A stretch of 64,000 nucleotides of DNA, taken from NCBI GenBank assembly GCA_910589035.1, contig CAJUSI010000076.1:17898-81897 (forward strand). The letters run 5' to 3'. Position 1 is the first letter of the stretch. Each line of letters begins with the position of its first letter. This document shows positions 51,913-60,303 of this stretch, one piece after another. Both the position numbers and the translations under genes were made by a program. The notes beneath the pieces were generated by a model that saw only the letters and a list, made by a program, of their open reading frames with translations, searched no databases and had not been told where the DNA came from. Source of the DNA: an uncultured Acetatifactor sp. Lineage in GTDB: Bacteria; Bacillota; Clostridia; Lachnospirales; Lachnospiraceae.

Positions 51913-53865
51913 CTATTCCGCTTCCATGATCATACCGTTTCTGTACGCTTCCAGCAGCTCTTCCAGATAATAGATATTTTCCTGAATCTCCCTTCCCACA
52001 TCCGTATCTGCCACCAGTTTCCTTTTCAGATAGGTCTCCACATCGATGGAATGGGAGAAAAGATCCGATTCGTTCACAATGGCCGCCCGGGACGACTCAA
52101 AGGGCTCATGGGCCACCAGACGCATTCCCCTGGAGTTACAGACCAGGGTATAACCGGCAATCCCTGTCTTCTTCTGATATGCCCTGGAAAAGCCTCCGTC
52201 GATAATGAGCAGTCTTCCGCCGCATTTGATGGGAGATTCCCCGTGAATCTGTTCTACCGGTACATGCCCGTTCACGATATGGGAATCCTGTCCATGAAGT
52301 CCGAACTCTTTCAGAATATGATCAACCGTCTCTTCTTTTTCCAAAAGCTGATAATAGCTGTTCTTTCTCTCCTGATGCGTTTCCTTCTCTTCCAGAAAGT
52401 ACCGCTCAAAGGTAGCCATTTTATCCTTTCCGAACACCGGTGACCCCCTGCCGGTCCAGATATACCACATGATATCCTGTCCGGCGATACGTTCCTCTTC
52501 CTCTTTGGCGTAATAGCCTCTTCTGGCGTAATGCTCCAGAATATCATACAATGCCTTGCCTCTGTATTCCTTCCCGTAAATTTCCACAGAGGTAAAGCTG
52601 CCGTCCTCATTCATGGGCATGCACCCGTGATACAGAAGATTTCCGTTGTATATCTTGTACAGGCTTCCCTTTGCATACAGGAAACGGACATGGCGCTGCA
52701 GCTTTTCACATTGCATGAATGCCTGCTGCAGTCTCGCCATCACCTTCTCCTCCTCCTCGCTTAAGGCGTAGGGATTCTCCGGATCCACGGTGGGAAAGTC
52801 TACATCCCACATGCCGTATTCCTTCTCCCCGATGCGGACCGTTTTTCTGTCATAATTGATTTTGTCCAGCAGAAGCCTGTCCTCCATATGGAATTCCGGA
52901 TGGCGCAGAATCACCTGCCCCTCCAGTTTAAACTGCAGCACCGCGATGGCCTTATGCATCTTTGTGTCAATACTTAAATCATTTCCGTTATAGTCCCTGA
53001 CAGAGCTGATGGCAAACACATTACAGTCCGCATCCCCATAAGCGTCCATGGCAAAGGTCGCCAGAGGCAGCAGGTTAATGCCGTATCCGTCCTCCAGGGT
53101 ATCCAGGTTCCCGTACCGGGCAGCAAGGCGTATCACATTGGCGATACAGGCCGGATGCCCGCTGGCCGCCCCCATCCACACCATATCGTGGTTCCCCCAC
53201 TGCACATCCACGGAATGGTAGGCACAGAGCGTATCCATGATAATATGGGGACCCGGTCCCCGGTCAAAAATATCTCCCACGATATGGAGGTGATCGATCA
53301 CAAGGCACTGTATCAGCTCACTCAGGGCAACGATGAACTGGGGAGCCCGTCCGATTCTGATTATGGTATGAATAATCTCATTATAATACGCTTCCTTGTC
53401 ATGGATCTCCTCCTTTTCCGTGATCAGCTCCTCTATCACATAGGCAAAGTCCTTCGGCAGTGCCTTACGCACCTTGGAACGGGTGTATTTGGAGGAGACT
53501 CTCTTAATAATCTGGACCAGCCTGTGCAGGGATATTTTATACCAGTCCTCCAGATTATCCTCTTCCTTCTTTACGATTTCCAGCTTCTCCTCCGGATAAT
53601 AGATCAGCGTTGCCAGACTTTTCTTGTCCCTGTTGCTGATGGTATTTCCGAATTCCTCGTCAATCTTCCTGCGCACGGAACCGGAACCGTTTTTCAGCAC
53701 ATGGTTAAACTGTTCATACTCCCCATGGATATCCGTCAGGAAATGCTCCGTCCCCTTGGGCAGGTTCATAATAGACTGCAGATTGATGATTTCCGTGGAA
53801 GCCGCCGCAATACTCCGGTACTGCTTAGCAAGCACCTTTAAGACCTTCCTGTCCCTCTCGTCCAT
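51913..53865 (-). CDS. fbp: Fructose-1,6-bisphosphatase, class III
   Basis: A 650-residue gluconeogenic enzyme that hydrolyses fructose 1,6-bisphosphate. It belongs to the Firmicutes class III, built on a metallophosphoesterase core: FLTDIHGEYEQF, GDIFDRGPGPH, WGNHDMVW and HIVNGHVPVEQI carry metal ligands. The length is normal for the class. The ATG at 53865 follows GAAGGGA by 6 bases; the frame stays open upstream to 54054 and would overlap dapB, which is unlikely to be translated. Confidence 0.93.
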   Translation of the reverse strand: MDERDRKVLKVLAKQYRSIAAASTEIINLQSIMNLPKGTEHFLTDIHGEYEQFNHVLKNGSGSVRRKIDEEFGNTISNRDKKSLATLIYYPEEKLEIVKKEEDNLEDWYKISLHRLVQIIKRVSSKYTRSKVRKALPKDFAYVIEELITEKEEIHDKEAYYNEIIHTIIRIGRAPQFIVALSELIQCLVIDHLHIVGDIFDRGPGPHIIMDTLCAYHSVDVQWGNHDMVWMGAASGHPACIANVIRLAARYGNLDTLEDGYGINLLPLATFAMDAYGDADCNVFAISSVRDYNGNDLSIDTKMHKAIAVLQFKLEGQVILRHPEFHMEDRLLLDKINYDRKTVRIGEKEYGMWDVDFPTVDPENPYALSEEEEKVMARLQQAFMQCEKLQRHVRFLYAKGSLYKIYNGNLLYHGCMPMNEDGSFTSVEIYGKEYRGKALYDILEHYARRGYYAKEEEERIAGQDIMWYIWTGRGSPVFGKDKMATFERYFLEEKETHQERKNSYYQLLEKEETVDHILKEFGLHGQDSHIVNGHVPVEQIHGESPIKCGGRLLIIDGGFSRAYQKKTGIAGYTLVCNSRGMRLVAHEPFESSRAAIVNESDLFSHSIDVETYLKRKLVADTDVGREIQENIYYLEELLEAYRNGMIMEAE

Positions 53866-54043
53866 ATTCGTTCCCTTCATAGTACATTTGGTGCGAACCG
53901 CACACCGCTCTCTCCATGGGCATCCGGCAGCCCCTGCATCGGTTTCCCTGCAAATTCTCCGCGCTTTCTCGTCGTTTTTCCTGTAAGATTGCGGCTTGTC
54001 CGGATCCGGAGGCATCCTGAATGCAGGAATCAGGGTAGAGCCT

Positions 54044-54802
54044 TCACAGGGCAATCACATCGCCCATATCATATTTCCCGGCAGGCTTTCCGGCCAGGAA
54101 TTTCGCCGCCTGCACCGCACCCTTTCCGAATACAGCCTTGGAATACGCCCTGTGGGAAAAGGTGATCACCTCGTCCGCCCCGGCGAAAATCACGTCGTGA
54201 TCTCCCACGATGGTGCCCCCGCGCACCGCGCTGATGCCGATTTCCTTCTCCGGGCGCTTCTCCCTTCTGGCGCTTCTGTCATAGACATAGGTATAGGCAT
54301 TGCCCAACTCCTCATTGACGGATTCCGCCAGGGCAAGTGCGGTTCCGCTGGGAGCGTCCGCCTTCAGGTTATGGTGCTTCTCCACAATCTCCATATCGAA
54401 GCCCGCAGGGGCCAGAATCCCCGCCGCATTTTTCAGAAGCTTCATCAGCAGATTGATTCCCAGAGACATGTTGGCGGATCTGAGTACCGCGATCTCCTCC
54501 GATGCCTTTTCCGCCTTCCGAACCTGTTCCCCGCTCAGGCCCGTGGTACAGAGCACACAGGGAAGCTTCTTCTCCACGCAATAGTCCAGCATGCTGTCCA
54601 CGGCTGCCGCAGAAGAGAAATCAATCAGACAGTCCGCCTCCACATTGCACTCCCAAATATTGCGAAATACCGGATAGGGATTGTGTCCGTCGTCGAATAC
54701 ATCCACTCCCGCCACCAGCTGCGCGTCCTTATCCTCCGCCAGCATACCGCTGATAACCTGTCCCATTTTCCCGTTACATCCGTGCATGATAATTCTGACC
54801 AT
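54044..54802 (-). CDS. dapB: 4-hydroxy-tetrahydrodipicolinate reductase
   Basis: A 252-residue NAD(P)H-dependent enzyme of the lysine/diaminopimelate pathway. It has the nucleotide-binding GCNGKMGQ near the N-terminus and the catalytic/substrate loop EKHHNLKADAPSGTA (about 152-166). It lies 180 bases downstream of dapA on the same strand, so it probably shares the lysine-riboswitch-controlled transcript; the gap holds no other gene. Confidence 0.95.
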   Translation of the reverse strand: MVRIIMHGCNGKMGQVISGMLAEDKDAQLVAGVDVFDDGHNPYPVFRNIWECNVEADCLIDFSSAAAVDSMLDYCVEKKLPCVLCTTGLSGEQVRKAEKASEEIAVLRSANMSLGINLLMKLLKNAAGILAPAGFDMEIVEKHHNLKADAPSGTALALAESVNEELGNAYTYVYDRSARREKRPEKEIGISAVRGGTIVGDHDVIFAGADEVITFSHRAYSKAVFGKGAVQAAKFLAGKPAGKYDMGDVIAL

Positions 54803-54982
54803 AATTTCGCTCCTTTTCCTTCCTGCCAGTTTCCATCGCTTTTCCTGCTGTGATCTGATTCGGATTTACCCATACGGCCCACGCCCCATGTATCTGCCTG
54901 CTCCGTCACAGGAAGGACCGGGAGTACGGCTTCTTCCAATCGAAATATCCCACCCTGCCCGCTCCAGAGTGGGACAGGTATT

Positions 54983-55867
54983 TCAAAGCAATCCGTAATC
55001 CTTCATTGCCTTCTCCAGGCGCTGCACATTCGCAGATTCCATCTCGGATAAAGGCATCCGAAGTGCTCCGCTGCCCATGCCCATCAGGCTTAAGGCCTTC
55101 TTCACGGGAATGGGATTGACCTCGCAGAACAAAGCTCCGCACAGCTCCATGGCATCCAGCTGCAGCTGCAGACTCTTCTTCACATCGCCGTCCAGATAGG
55201 CCTGGCAGATCTCATGAGTCTGGCGCGGCGCCACGTTGGCCAGCACGGAGATAACGCCCTTGCCCCCCAAGGACATAATGGGAACGATCTGATCGTCATT
55301 GCCCGAATAAATATCCACATCTCCCCCGGCAAGAGCCGCAAGCCGGGCAATCTGGCCGATATTGCCGCTGGCCTCCTTGACACCCACGATATTCTTCACA
55401 TCCCTGCACAGCCGCACCACTGTCTCCGGCAGAATATTGCAGCCCGTTCTGCTGGGTACATTATAGAGCAGAATGGGAAGCTCCACGGAATCGGCAACTG
55501 CCTTATAATGCGCGTACAGGCCGTTCTGGGTGGCTTTATTGTAATAAGGACTGACCAGCAGCAGGGCGTCCGCCCCCGATTTTTCCGCCTCCCTGGAAAG
55601 ATAAACCGCCGTCTCCGTACAGTTGGAGCCGGTGCCGGCAACCACCGGAACCCGTCCTGCCACTGCCTCCACGCAATACCGGATCACCTCCAGATGCTCT
55701 TCATGGGTCAGCGTTGAGGATTCCCCCGTGGTACCGCAGGCTATGATGGCATCCGTTCCGTTGGCAATCTGGAACTCCAGCAGCTTCGCATACTGTTCAT
55801 AATCCACATCCCCGTTTTCGTGCATCGGTGTAACGATGGCCACACCCGAACCCTTAAAAATAGACAT
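54983..55867 (-). CDS. dapA: 4-hydroxy-tetrahydrodipicolinate synthase
   Basis: A 294-residue aldolase condensing pyruvate and aspartate semialdehyde. It has GTTGESSTL (45-53), catalytic Tyr in LLYNVPSRTG and Schiff-base Lys in VGVKEASGN. The ribosome binding site GGAGGAAG lies shortly before ATG 55867. It is the first gene behind a lysine riboswitch, so it is repressed by lysine through premature termination. Confidence 0.96.
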   Translation of the reverse strand: MSIFKGSGVAIVTPMHENGDVDYEQYAKLLEFQIANGTDAIIACGTTGESSTLTHEEHLEVIRYCVEAVAGRVPVVAGTGSNCTETAVYLSREAEKSGADALLLVSPYYNKATQNGLYAHYKAVADSVELPILLYNVPSRTGCNILPETVVRLCRDVKNIVGVKEASGNIGQIARLAALAGGDVDIYSGNDDQIVPIMSLGGKGVISVLANVAPRQTHEICQAYLDGDVKKSLQLQLDAMELCGALFCEVNPIPVKKALSLMGMGSGALRMPLSEMESANVQRLEKAMKDYGLL

Positions 55868-55984
55868 CTTTCTTCCTCCATCCTTTCTCCATTGTTATTT
55901 TCTTTGCAGTAAGCCTCTCTCCCGGCCAACCCGGAACGGAATTGAACCGGAATACACAGAATTTCATACTTATACGCCTATAGA

Positions 55985-56018
55985 GTGAAAAACATCGCCG
56001 ACACAAATGCGCCGGCGA
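55985..56018 (-). terminator. Attenuator hairpin of the dapA leader
   Basis: On the minus strand TCGCCG pairs with CGGCGA (56013-56018 and 55995-56000), followed by a T-run (55985-55994), 118 bases before dapA. It is the expression platform of the riboswitch. Confidence 0.8.
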
Positions 56019-56041
56019 ATCAATCCTGAAGGATATGTTCC

Positions 56042-56206
56042 GATAGCACCCCATCTCCAAAAGAGATGACAGTCACACAGCTCTTAACTGTATGCCCAAG
56101 AACCGACCTGCAGGACATCTGCTCTTTCGGCGTCTTCCCCTTTCCTTTTCCCTCTTCTGCGCCTGCCGCATCCGAAAAATTACTCCTGAAAAACGCAACC
56201 TCTATC
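56042..56206 (-). ncRNA. Lysine riboswitch (L box)
   Basis: A 165-base leader element with the L-box landmarks in order on the minus strand: GATAGAGGTTGCG, AGTAA, a GAAAGGGGAAGACGCCGAA-like block, CTTGGGCAT, a CTGTGTGACTGTCATCTC stem strand with its partner GGAGATGG, and the closing GTGCTATC that pairs with the first GATAG. It lies directly upstream of dapA and ahead of a terminator hairpin. It binds lysine and turns off diaminopimelate synthesis. Confidence 0.9.
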
Positions 56207-56228
56207 TTTTTTGTAATTTATAGTCTAA

Positions 56229-56257
56229 ATCATAACATTATACTCGAATACTGTCAA
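56229..56257 (-). promoter_or_regulatory. Promoter of the dapA leader
   Basis: On the minus strand TTGACA (56252-56257), a 17-base spacer and TATGAT (56229-56234), about 23 bases before the riboswitch. Transcription would start near 56222, just beyond the 3' end of the cobO-type gene. Confidence 0.75.
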
Positions 56258-56262
56258 TTGAT

Positions 56263-56760
56263 TTATTCCCAAACCTTAAATTTTACCGTCTCAATTCTGG
56301 AGACCTCGTCCGCCAGAATACAGATGCTGTCGTCCAGCCTGACCCCTGTCAGAATCACATCGGTATCCCCCCTGCATTCCAGCATGGATTTCAGATCCTC
56401 CACCGACATGATATTCTTTTCCACCAGCCTGAGCACCTCATCCAGTATCAGCAGATCACACTCCCTGGTAGCCAGAACCTTCTTGGCAAAGTTCATCCCG
56501 TTTCTGATATTGACAATTTCCTCCTGCTTCTTTCCCTCGGAAAGCTCTTCATAGTTTTCAACGGATTTCTCGAAGCTGAAAAATTTGATCTCCGGTTCCA
56601 TCCTGCGCAGAAAATCAGAATTGTTGGAAGCATTTCCCTTCAGGAACTGGATAACGACCACATTTCTGCCTTCCATCACAGCCTGCAGAGCCCTTCCAAG
56701 AGCAGCAGGCGATTTTCCCCGGCCATCCCCGGTGTATATATAGACCAACCCTTTTGCCAT
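56263..56760 (-). CDS. cobO: CobO/BtuR-type corrinoid adenosyltransferase
   Basis: A 165-residue P-loop protein: YIYTGDGRGKSPAALGRAL (8-26) is the nucleotide-binding loop of corrinoid adenosyltransferases, followed by VVVIQFLKG and a DLLILDEV motif (about 103-110). It transfers the adenosyl group of ATP to cobalamin precursors. GKS-P replaces the more usual GKT-T in the loop. It is monocistronic, with its own promoter. Confidence 0.82.
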   Translation of the reverse strand: MAKGLVYIYTGDGRGKSPAALGRALQAVMEGRNVVVIQFLKGNASNNSDFLRRMEPEIKFFSFEKSVENYEELSEGKKQEEIVNIRNGMNFAKKVLATRECDLLILDEVLRLVEKNIMSVEDLKSMLECRGDTDVILTGVRLDDSICILADEVSRIETVKFKVWE

Positions 56761-56857
56761 ACCAACCTCATTTCACTCACAAAGGACAACGCAAACACCC
56801 CTGCCGTCCGACTCCCCCGGCCTGCGGCAAGGCATGTTCTTAGGAAGCTACTTGTAT

Positions 56858-56886
56858 AGAATAACATATTTTCCGGAATTTGGCAA
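56858..56886 (-). promoter_or_regulatory. Promoter of the cobO-type gene
   Basis: On the minus strand TTGCCA (56881-56886), 17 bases, TATTCT (56858-56863). Confidence 0.5.
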
Positions 56887-56963
56887 ATTCTTTACAAAAC
56901 CTTCATAATAAGCGGTGAGGAGGAACGGTACCTCTGTCTCATTCCGGCATTGTCCCGTGAAAG

Positions 56964-57602
56964 TCATACCATATCATCAGTAATCAGCTCCAGCTTGCTG
57001 ACAGATACCTCAAAGGCCACTCTTCTCTCCACATTATCCTCATCCAGCTTTTTCATATATTCCCGGCTCTGGATTCTGCCCCACACCGCACAGCGTTCCC
57101 CTACCTTGAAATTGTTCGCATAGCGTGCATTTCTCCCCCAGCAGATACAGGGTATGTAATCGGATTTTCCGTAGGGGCGGTTCACGGCCAGAAGCAGATC
57201 CGCGATCTCCCTCCCCAGGGGCGTCTTTCTGTAGATGGGCTCCTTACAGATAAATCCGTCAAGAAAAATCTGATTCGTCTTGGAACTTTCCTCCAACTCA
57301 TTCGTAAAGCTGACCTCCCTGGCAAATACGGAAAGCACAAGCCTGTTCTTGCGTTCTTCATGGCGGTTGTAGGAGCGGAATTGACCGTTCACACAGATCA
57401 GTTCTCCCGTATAATCCATGGTTACATCCATCAGCCGCTCGGATACCATAATGGGGATAATATCATAGCTCTCACTGAGACGTTTGCAGCGTACATCCAT
57501 CATGTAAAAGCCTTCCCCGAAAATTTCGTGACTATAGCTGAAACCGCTTACGATTTCCCCCATAATCGTTACCTGATTGTTTTCAATTACCTTATCTGTC
57601 AT
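56964..57602 (-). CDS. ssb: Single-stranded DNA-binding protein with two OB-like domains
   Basis: A 212-residue SSB-like protein. Two OB-fold-like units are visible: residues 8-100 (VTIMGEIVSGFSYSHEIFGE) and 108-208 (FLDGFICKEPIYRKTPLGRE then IADLLLAVNR, SDYIPCICWGRNAR). The second matches standard SSB. It lacks the acidic C-terminal tip (DDDLPF type) that recruits partners, ending instead in ITDDMV. I use the ATG at 57602 after GAAGGGAG. It may be a secondary SSB, distinct from the replication one near rpsF/rpsR. Confidence 0.78.
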   Translation of the reverse strand: MTDKVIENNQVTIMGEIVSGFSYSHEIFGEGFYMMDVRCKRLSESYDIIPIMVSERLMDVTMDYTGELICVNGQFRSYNRHEERKNRLVLSVFAREVSFTNELEESSKTNQIFLDGFICKEPIYRKTPLGREIADLLLAVNRPYGKSDYIPCICWGRNARYANNFKVGERCAVWGRIQSREYMKKLDEDNVERRVAFEVSVSKLELITDDMV

Positions 57603-57849
57603 TTTCGTTCTCCCTTCTTGTTCTAAGACTTTTTCCGGTAACACCTCCGGCAGGCGTGAAAATTTACTATCCCGGCAGGCCGTCATAGTATGATTCCTTT
57701 CGGATGGATACTACTATTTATACAATAGAATTTGCTTTTTTAGTACATTTTTTCATCGCGCAGTTCGTCAATTTTTTTAAAATATGACTATTTTTTCATT
57801 TGAAACAATATGTAAAACAGTTTAACAAAATCGGCAGCCCTAATAAATC

Positions 57850-57878
57850 TTGCATCTGTCCGGAAATGGTGCTATACT
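57850..57878 (+). promoter_or_regulatory. Promoter of typA
   Basis: TTGCAT (57850-57855), 17 bases, TATACT (57873-57878). Transcription would start near 57885, giving a 5' leader of about 160 bases. Confidence 0.75.
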
Positions 57879-57884
57879 GTAACG

Positions 57885-58045
57885 GTTTGAGTTTCCGATG
57901 AATTTTTTCATCGACAAAAGTAGACAAATATCGGAGTTGTGCCGTTTTTTCCGCACAACATGGTCTGTAAACGTAAGTCCGGTTTGGAACAGACCGTCCA
58001 AATACGGGCCGGTTCGCCCGCCGAAGCGGGCAGGAGGATATCATT
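57885..58045 (+). promoter_or_regulatory. Structured 5' leader of typA
   Basis: Three hairpins are visible: CGATGAA/TTCATCG (57896-57913), GGTCTGT/ACAGACC (57962-57995) and GCCCGC-CGAA-GCGGGC (58016-58031). The last ends one base before the AGGAGG ribosome binding site (58032-58037), so it could affect initiation. Confidence 0.5.
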
Positions 58046-59878
58046 ATGAAGCAAAAAAGAGAAGATGTAAGAAACGTGGCCATTATAGCCCATGTGGATC
58101 ATGGCAAGACCACCCTGGTGGATGAACTGTTAAAACAAAGCGGCGTATTCCGGGAGGGGCAGGATGTTGCGGAACGGGTGATGGATTCCAATGACATCGA
58201 GCGTGAACGCGGCATCACCATCCTGTCCAAAAACACCGCAGTCATGTACAGGAATACTAAGATCAATATTGTGGACACGCCCGGGCACGCGGATTTCGGC
58301 GGCGAGGTAGAGCGGGTGCTGAAAATGGTAAACGGCGTCATTCTGGTGGTGGATGCTTTCGAGGGCCCCATGCCCCAGACAAAGTTTGTACTTCGCAAGG
58401 CATTGGAGCTGAAGCTCCCCGTCATCGTATGCATCAACAAAACCGACCGTCCGGAGGCCAGGCCGGATCAGGTGGTGGACGAGGTGCTGGAGCTCTTCCT
58501 GGAGCTGGACGCGGACGATGCGCAGTTGGACTGTCCCTTTGTCTACGCCTCCGCCAAGACGGGTGTCGCCTCCCTGGATTCCGCCCGGGCCGGCAGCAGC
58601 ATGGAGCCTCTTTTCGAGACCATTGTCAATTACATTCCCGCCCCGGAAGGAGATCCGGAGTCCGGCACACAGGTTCTCATCAGCACCATCGACTACAATG
58701 AATATGTGGGGCGCATCGGCATCGGCAAGGTGGACAACGGTACGATTAAGGTCAACCAGGAGGTGGTTATCTGCAACCATCACGATCCGGACAAGCAGAT
58801 GAAAGTAAAGGTAAGCAAGCTGTATGAGTTTGACGGTTTGAGCAAGGTAGGCATAAAAGAAGCGGGCATCGGTTCCATCGTTGCCATCTCCGGAATTGCG
58901 GATATCCATATTGGAGACACACTCTGTTCTCCCGACAGCATCCACCCCATTCCCTTCCAGAAGATCAGCGAGCCCACTATCGCCATGCAGTTCATGGTGA
59001 ACGATTCTCCCCTGGCAGGCCTGGACGGGAAATATGTCACTAGCCGCCATATCCGCGACAGGCTGTTCCGGGAGCTGAATACGGATGTCTCCCTGCGGGT
59101 AGAGGAGACCGATACCACGGAATGCTTCAAGGTATCCGGAAGGGGCGAACTGCATCTCTCCGTTCTCATCGAGACCATGCGCCGGGAAGGGTATGAATTC
59201 GCGGTGAGCAAGGCGGAGGTACTCTACCGCACCGATGAGTCCGGAAAGCGCACGGAGCCCATGGAGCTTGCCTACATCGATGTGCCCAACGAGTTCGCAG
59301 GGGCGGTTATCGAGAAGCTGGGACAGCGAAAGGGCGAGCTGAGGAACATGGGCAGCATCTCCGGCGGCACCTATACCCGCCTGGAATTCTCCATTCCGGC
59401 AAGGGGGCTGATCGGCTACCGGGGCGAATTCATGACCGATACCAAGGGAAACGGCATCATGAACACCATCTTTGACGGATACGCTCCCTATAAGGGGGAT
59501 ATCCAGTACAGACACCAGGGTTCCCTGATCGCCTTTGAGGCGGGCGAATCCATCACCTACGGACTGTATAACGCCCAGGAGCGGGGCACCCTCTTCATCG
59601 GGCCCGGGGAAAAGGTATATGCCGGAATGGTGGTGGGCCAGACCGGCCGCAGCGAAGATATTGAGGTAAATGTCTGCAAGAAAAAGCAGCTGACAAACAC
59701 CCGTTCCGCAGGCGCCGACGATGCGCTGCGCCTTGTCCCGCCCAGAATCCTGTCCATGGAACAGGCTCTGGATTTCATCGACACGGACGAGCTTTTGGAG
59801 GTAACACCCTCCCACCTGAGAATCCGCAAGAAAATCCTGGATCCCACCATGAGAAAACGGGCGGCCATGCGGAAATAA
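58046..59878 (+). CDS. typA: Translational GTPase TypA/BipA
   Basis: A 610-residue ribosome-associated GTPase involved in 50S assembly and stress adaptation. GTPase motifs: AHVDHGKTT (G1), RERGITI (G2), DTPGHADF (G3), NKTD (G4) and SAK-type ASAKTG (G5). EF-G-like domains III and V and the TypA-specific C-terminal domain (ARGLIGYRGEFMTDTKGNG) follow. The length is standard. Its promoter and structured leader suggest regulation at translation. Confidence 0.97.
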   Translation: MKQKREDVRNVAIIAHVDHGKTTLVDELLKQSGVFREGQDVAERVMDSNDIERERGITILSKNTAVMYRNTKINIVDTPGHADFGGEVERVLKMVNGVILVVDAFEGPMPQTKFVLRKALELKLPVIVCINKTDRPEARPDQVVDEVLELFLELDADDAQLDCPFVYASAKTGVASLDSARAGSSMEPLFETIVNYIPAPEGDPESGTQVLISTIDYNEYVGRIGIGKVDNGTIKVNQEVVICNHHDPDKQMKVKVSKLYEFDGLSKVGIKEAGIGSIVAISGIADIHIGDTLCSPDSIHPIPFQKISEPTIAMQFMVNDSPLAGLDGKYVTSRHIRDRLFRELNTDVSLRVEETDTTECFKVSGRGELHLSVLIETMRREGYEFAVSKAEVLYRTDESGKRTEPMELAYIDVPNEFAGAVIEKLGQRKGELRNMGSISGGTYTRLEFSIPARGLIGYRGEFMTDTKGNGIMNTIFDGYAPYKGDIQYRHQGSLIAFEAGESITYGLYNAQERGTLFIGPGEKVYAGMVVGQTGRSEDIEVNVCKKKQLTNTRSAGADDALRLVPPRILSMEQALDFIDTDELLEVTPSHLRIRKKILDPTMRKRAAMRK

Positions 59879-60303
59879 TCCGTCTCTAAATCCGGAAGCC
59901 ATAATCAAAGACCCCGCTGCAAGCAACAGGGTATCAGGCTTGCAGCACTGGTTTCAACATGCCCCGGCATATATTGCGGAAAGATAACCATTTCCCGACA
60001 GCCCCTTCCGTATCCGTGTAAAGTAAATATAGATATTTTCCTCATTGCTCGCGGGAATAAAATAGAAACGGGGAAAAGGAAACCTGATACCGGCTCCTGA
60101 AGTCTCTCGATATGCAGAAAGCTGACGCTTACTGGAATATAGTCAATATACCAGAAAAGCGGCGGAAAGTCAAGCCTTTTGGCCACTGACTTTCCGCCGT
60201 CTTAACGTGATTCTGCATTTTTTCCTTCTGCATCGCTGCTATATCGCTTTCGGAAATCTCTGCCGCTGCCGTTTCTGCCGGACAGCACGGTTCCCGAGTT
60301 TCG
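59879..60303. other. Gap between typA and radA with two hairpins
   Basis: No gene is supported in this stretch. GCTGCAAGC/GCTTGCAGC (59916-59946) is a small hairpin after typA with only a weak T-run. GGCGGAAAGTCA/TGACTTTCCGCC (60161-60198) is a perfect 12-bp stem followed on the minus strand by GCTTTTCT and is the likely terminator of radA. Confidence 0.6.

Noticed and set aside
58130..59926. A 598-codon ORF on the strand opposite typA
   Set aside because: It is an antisense shadow of the GC-rich typA gene; it has no family resemblance, and typA is unmistakable.
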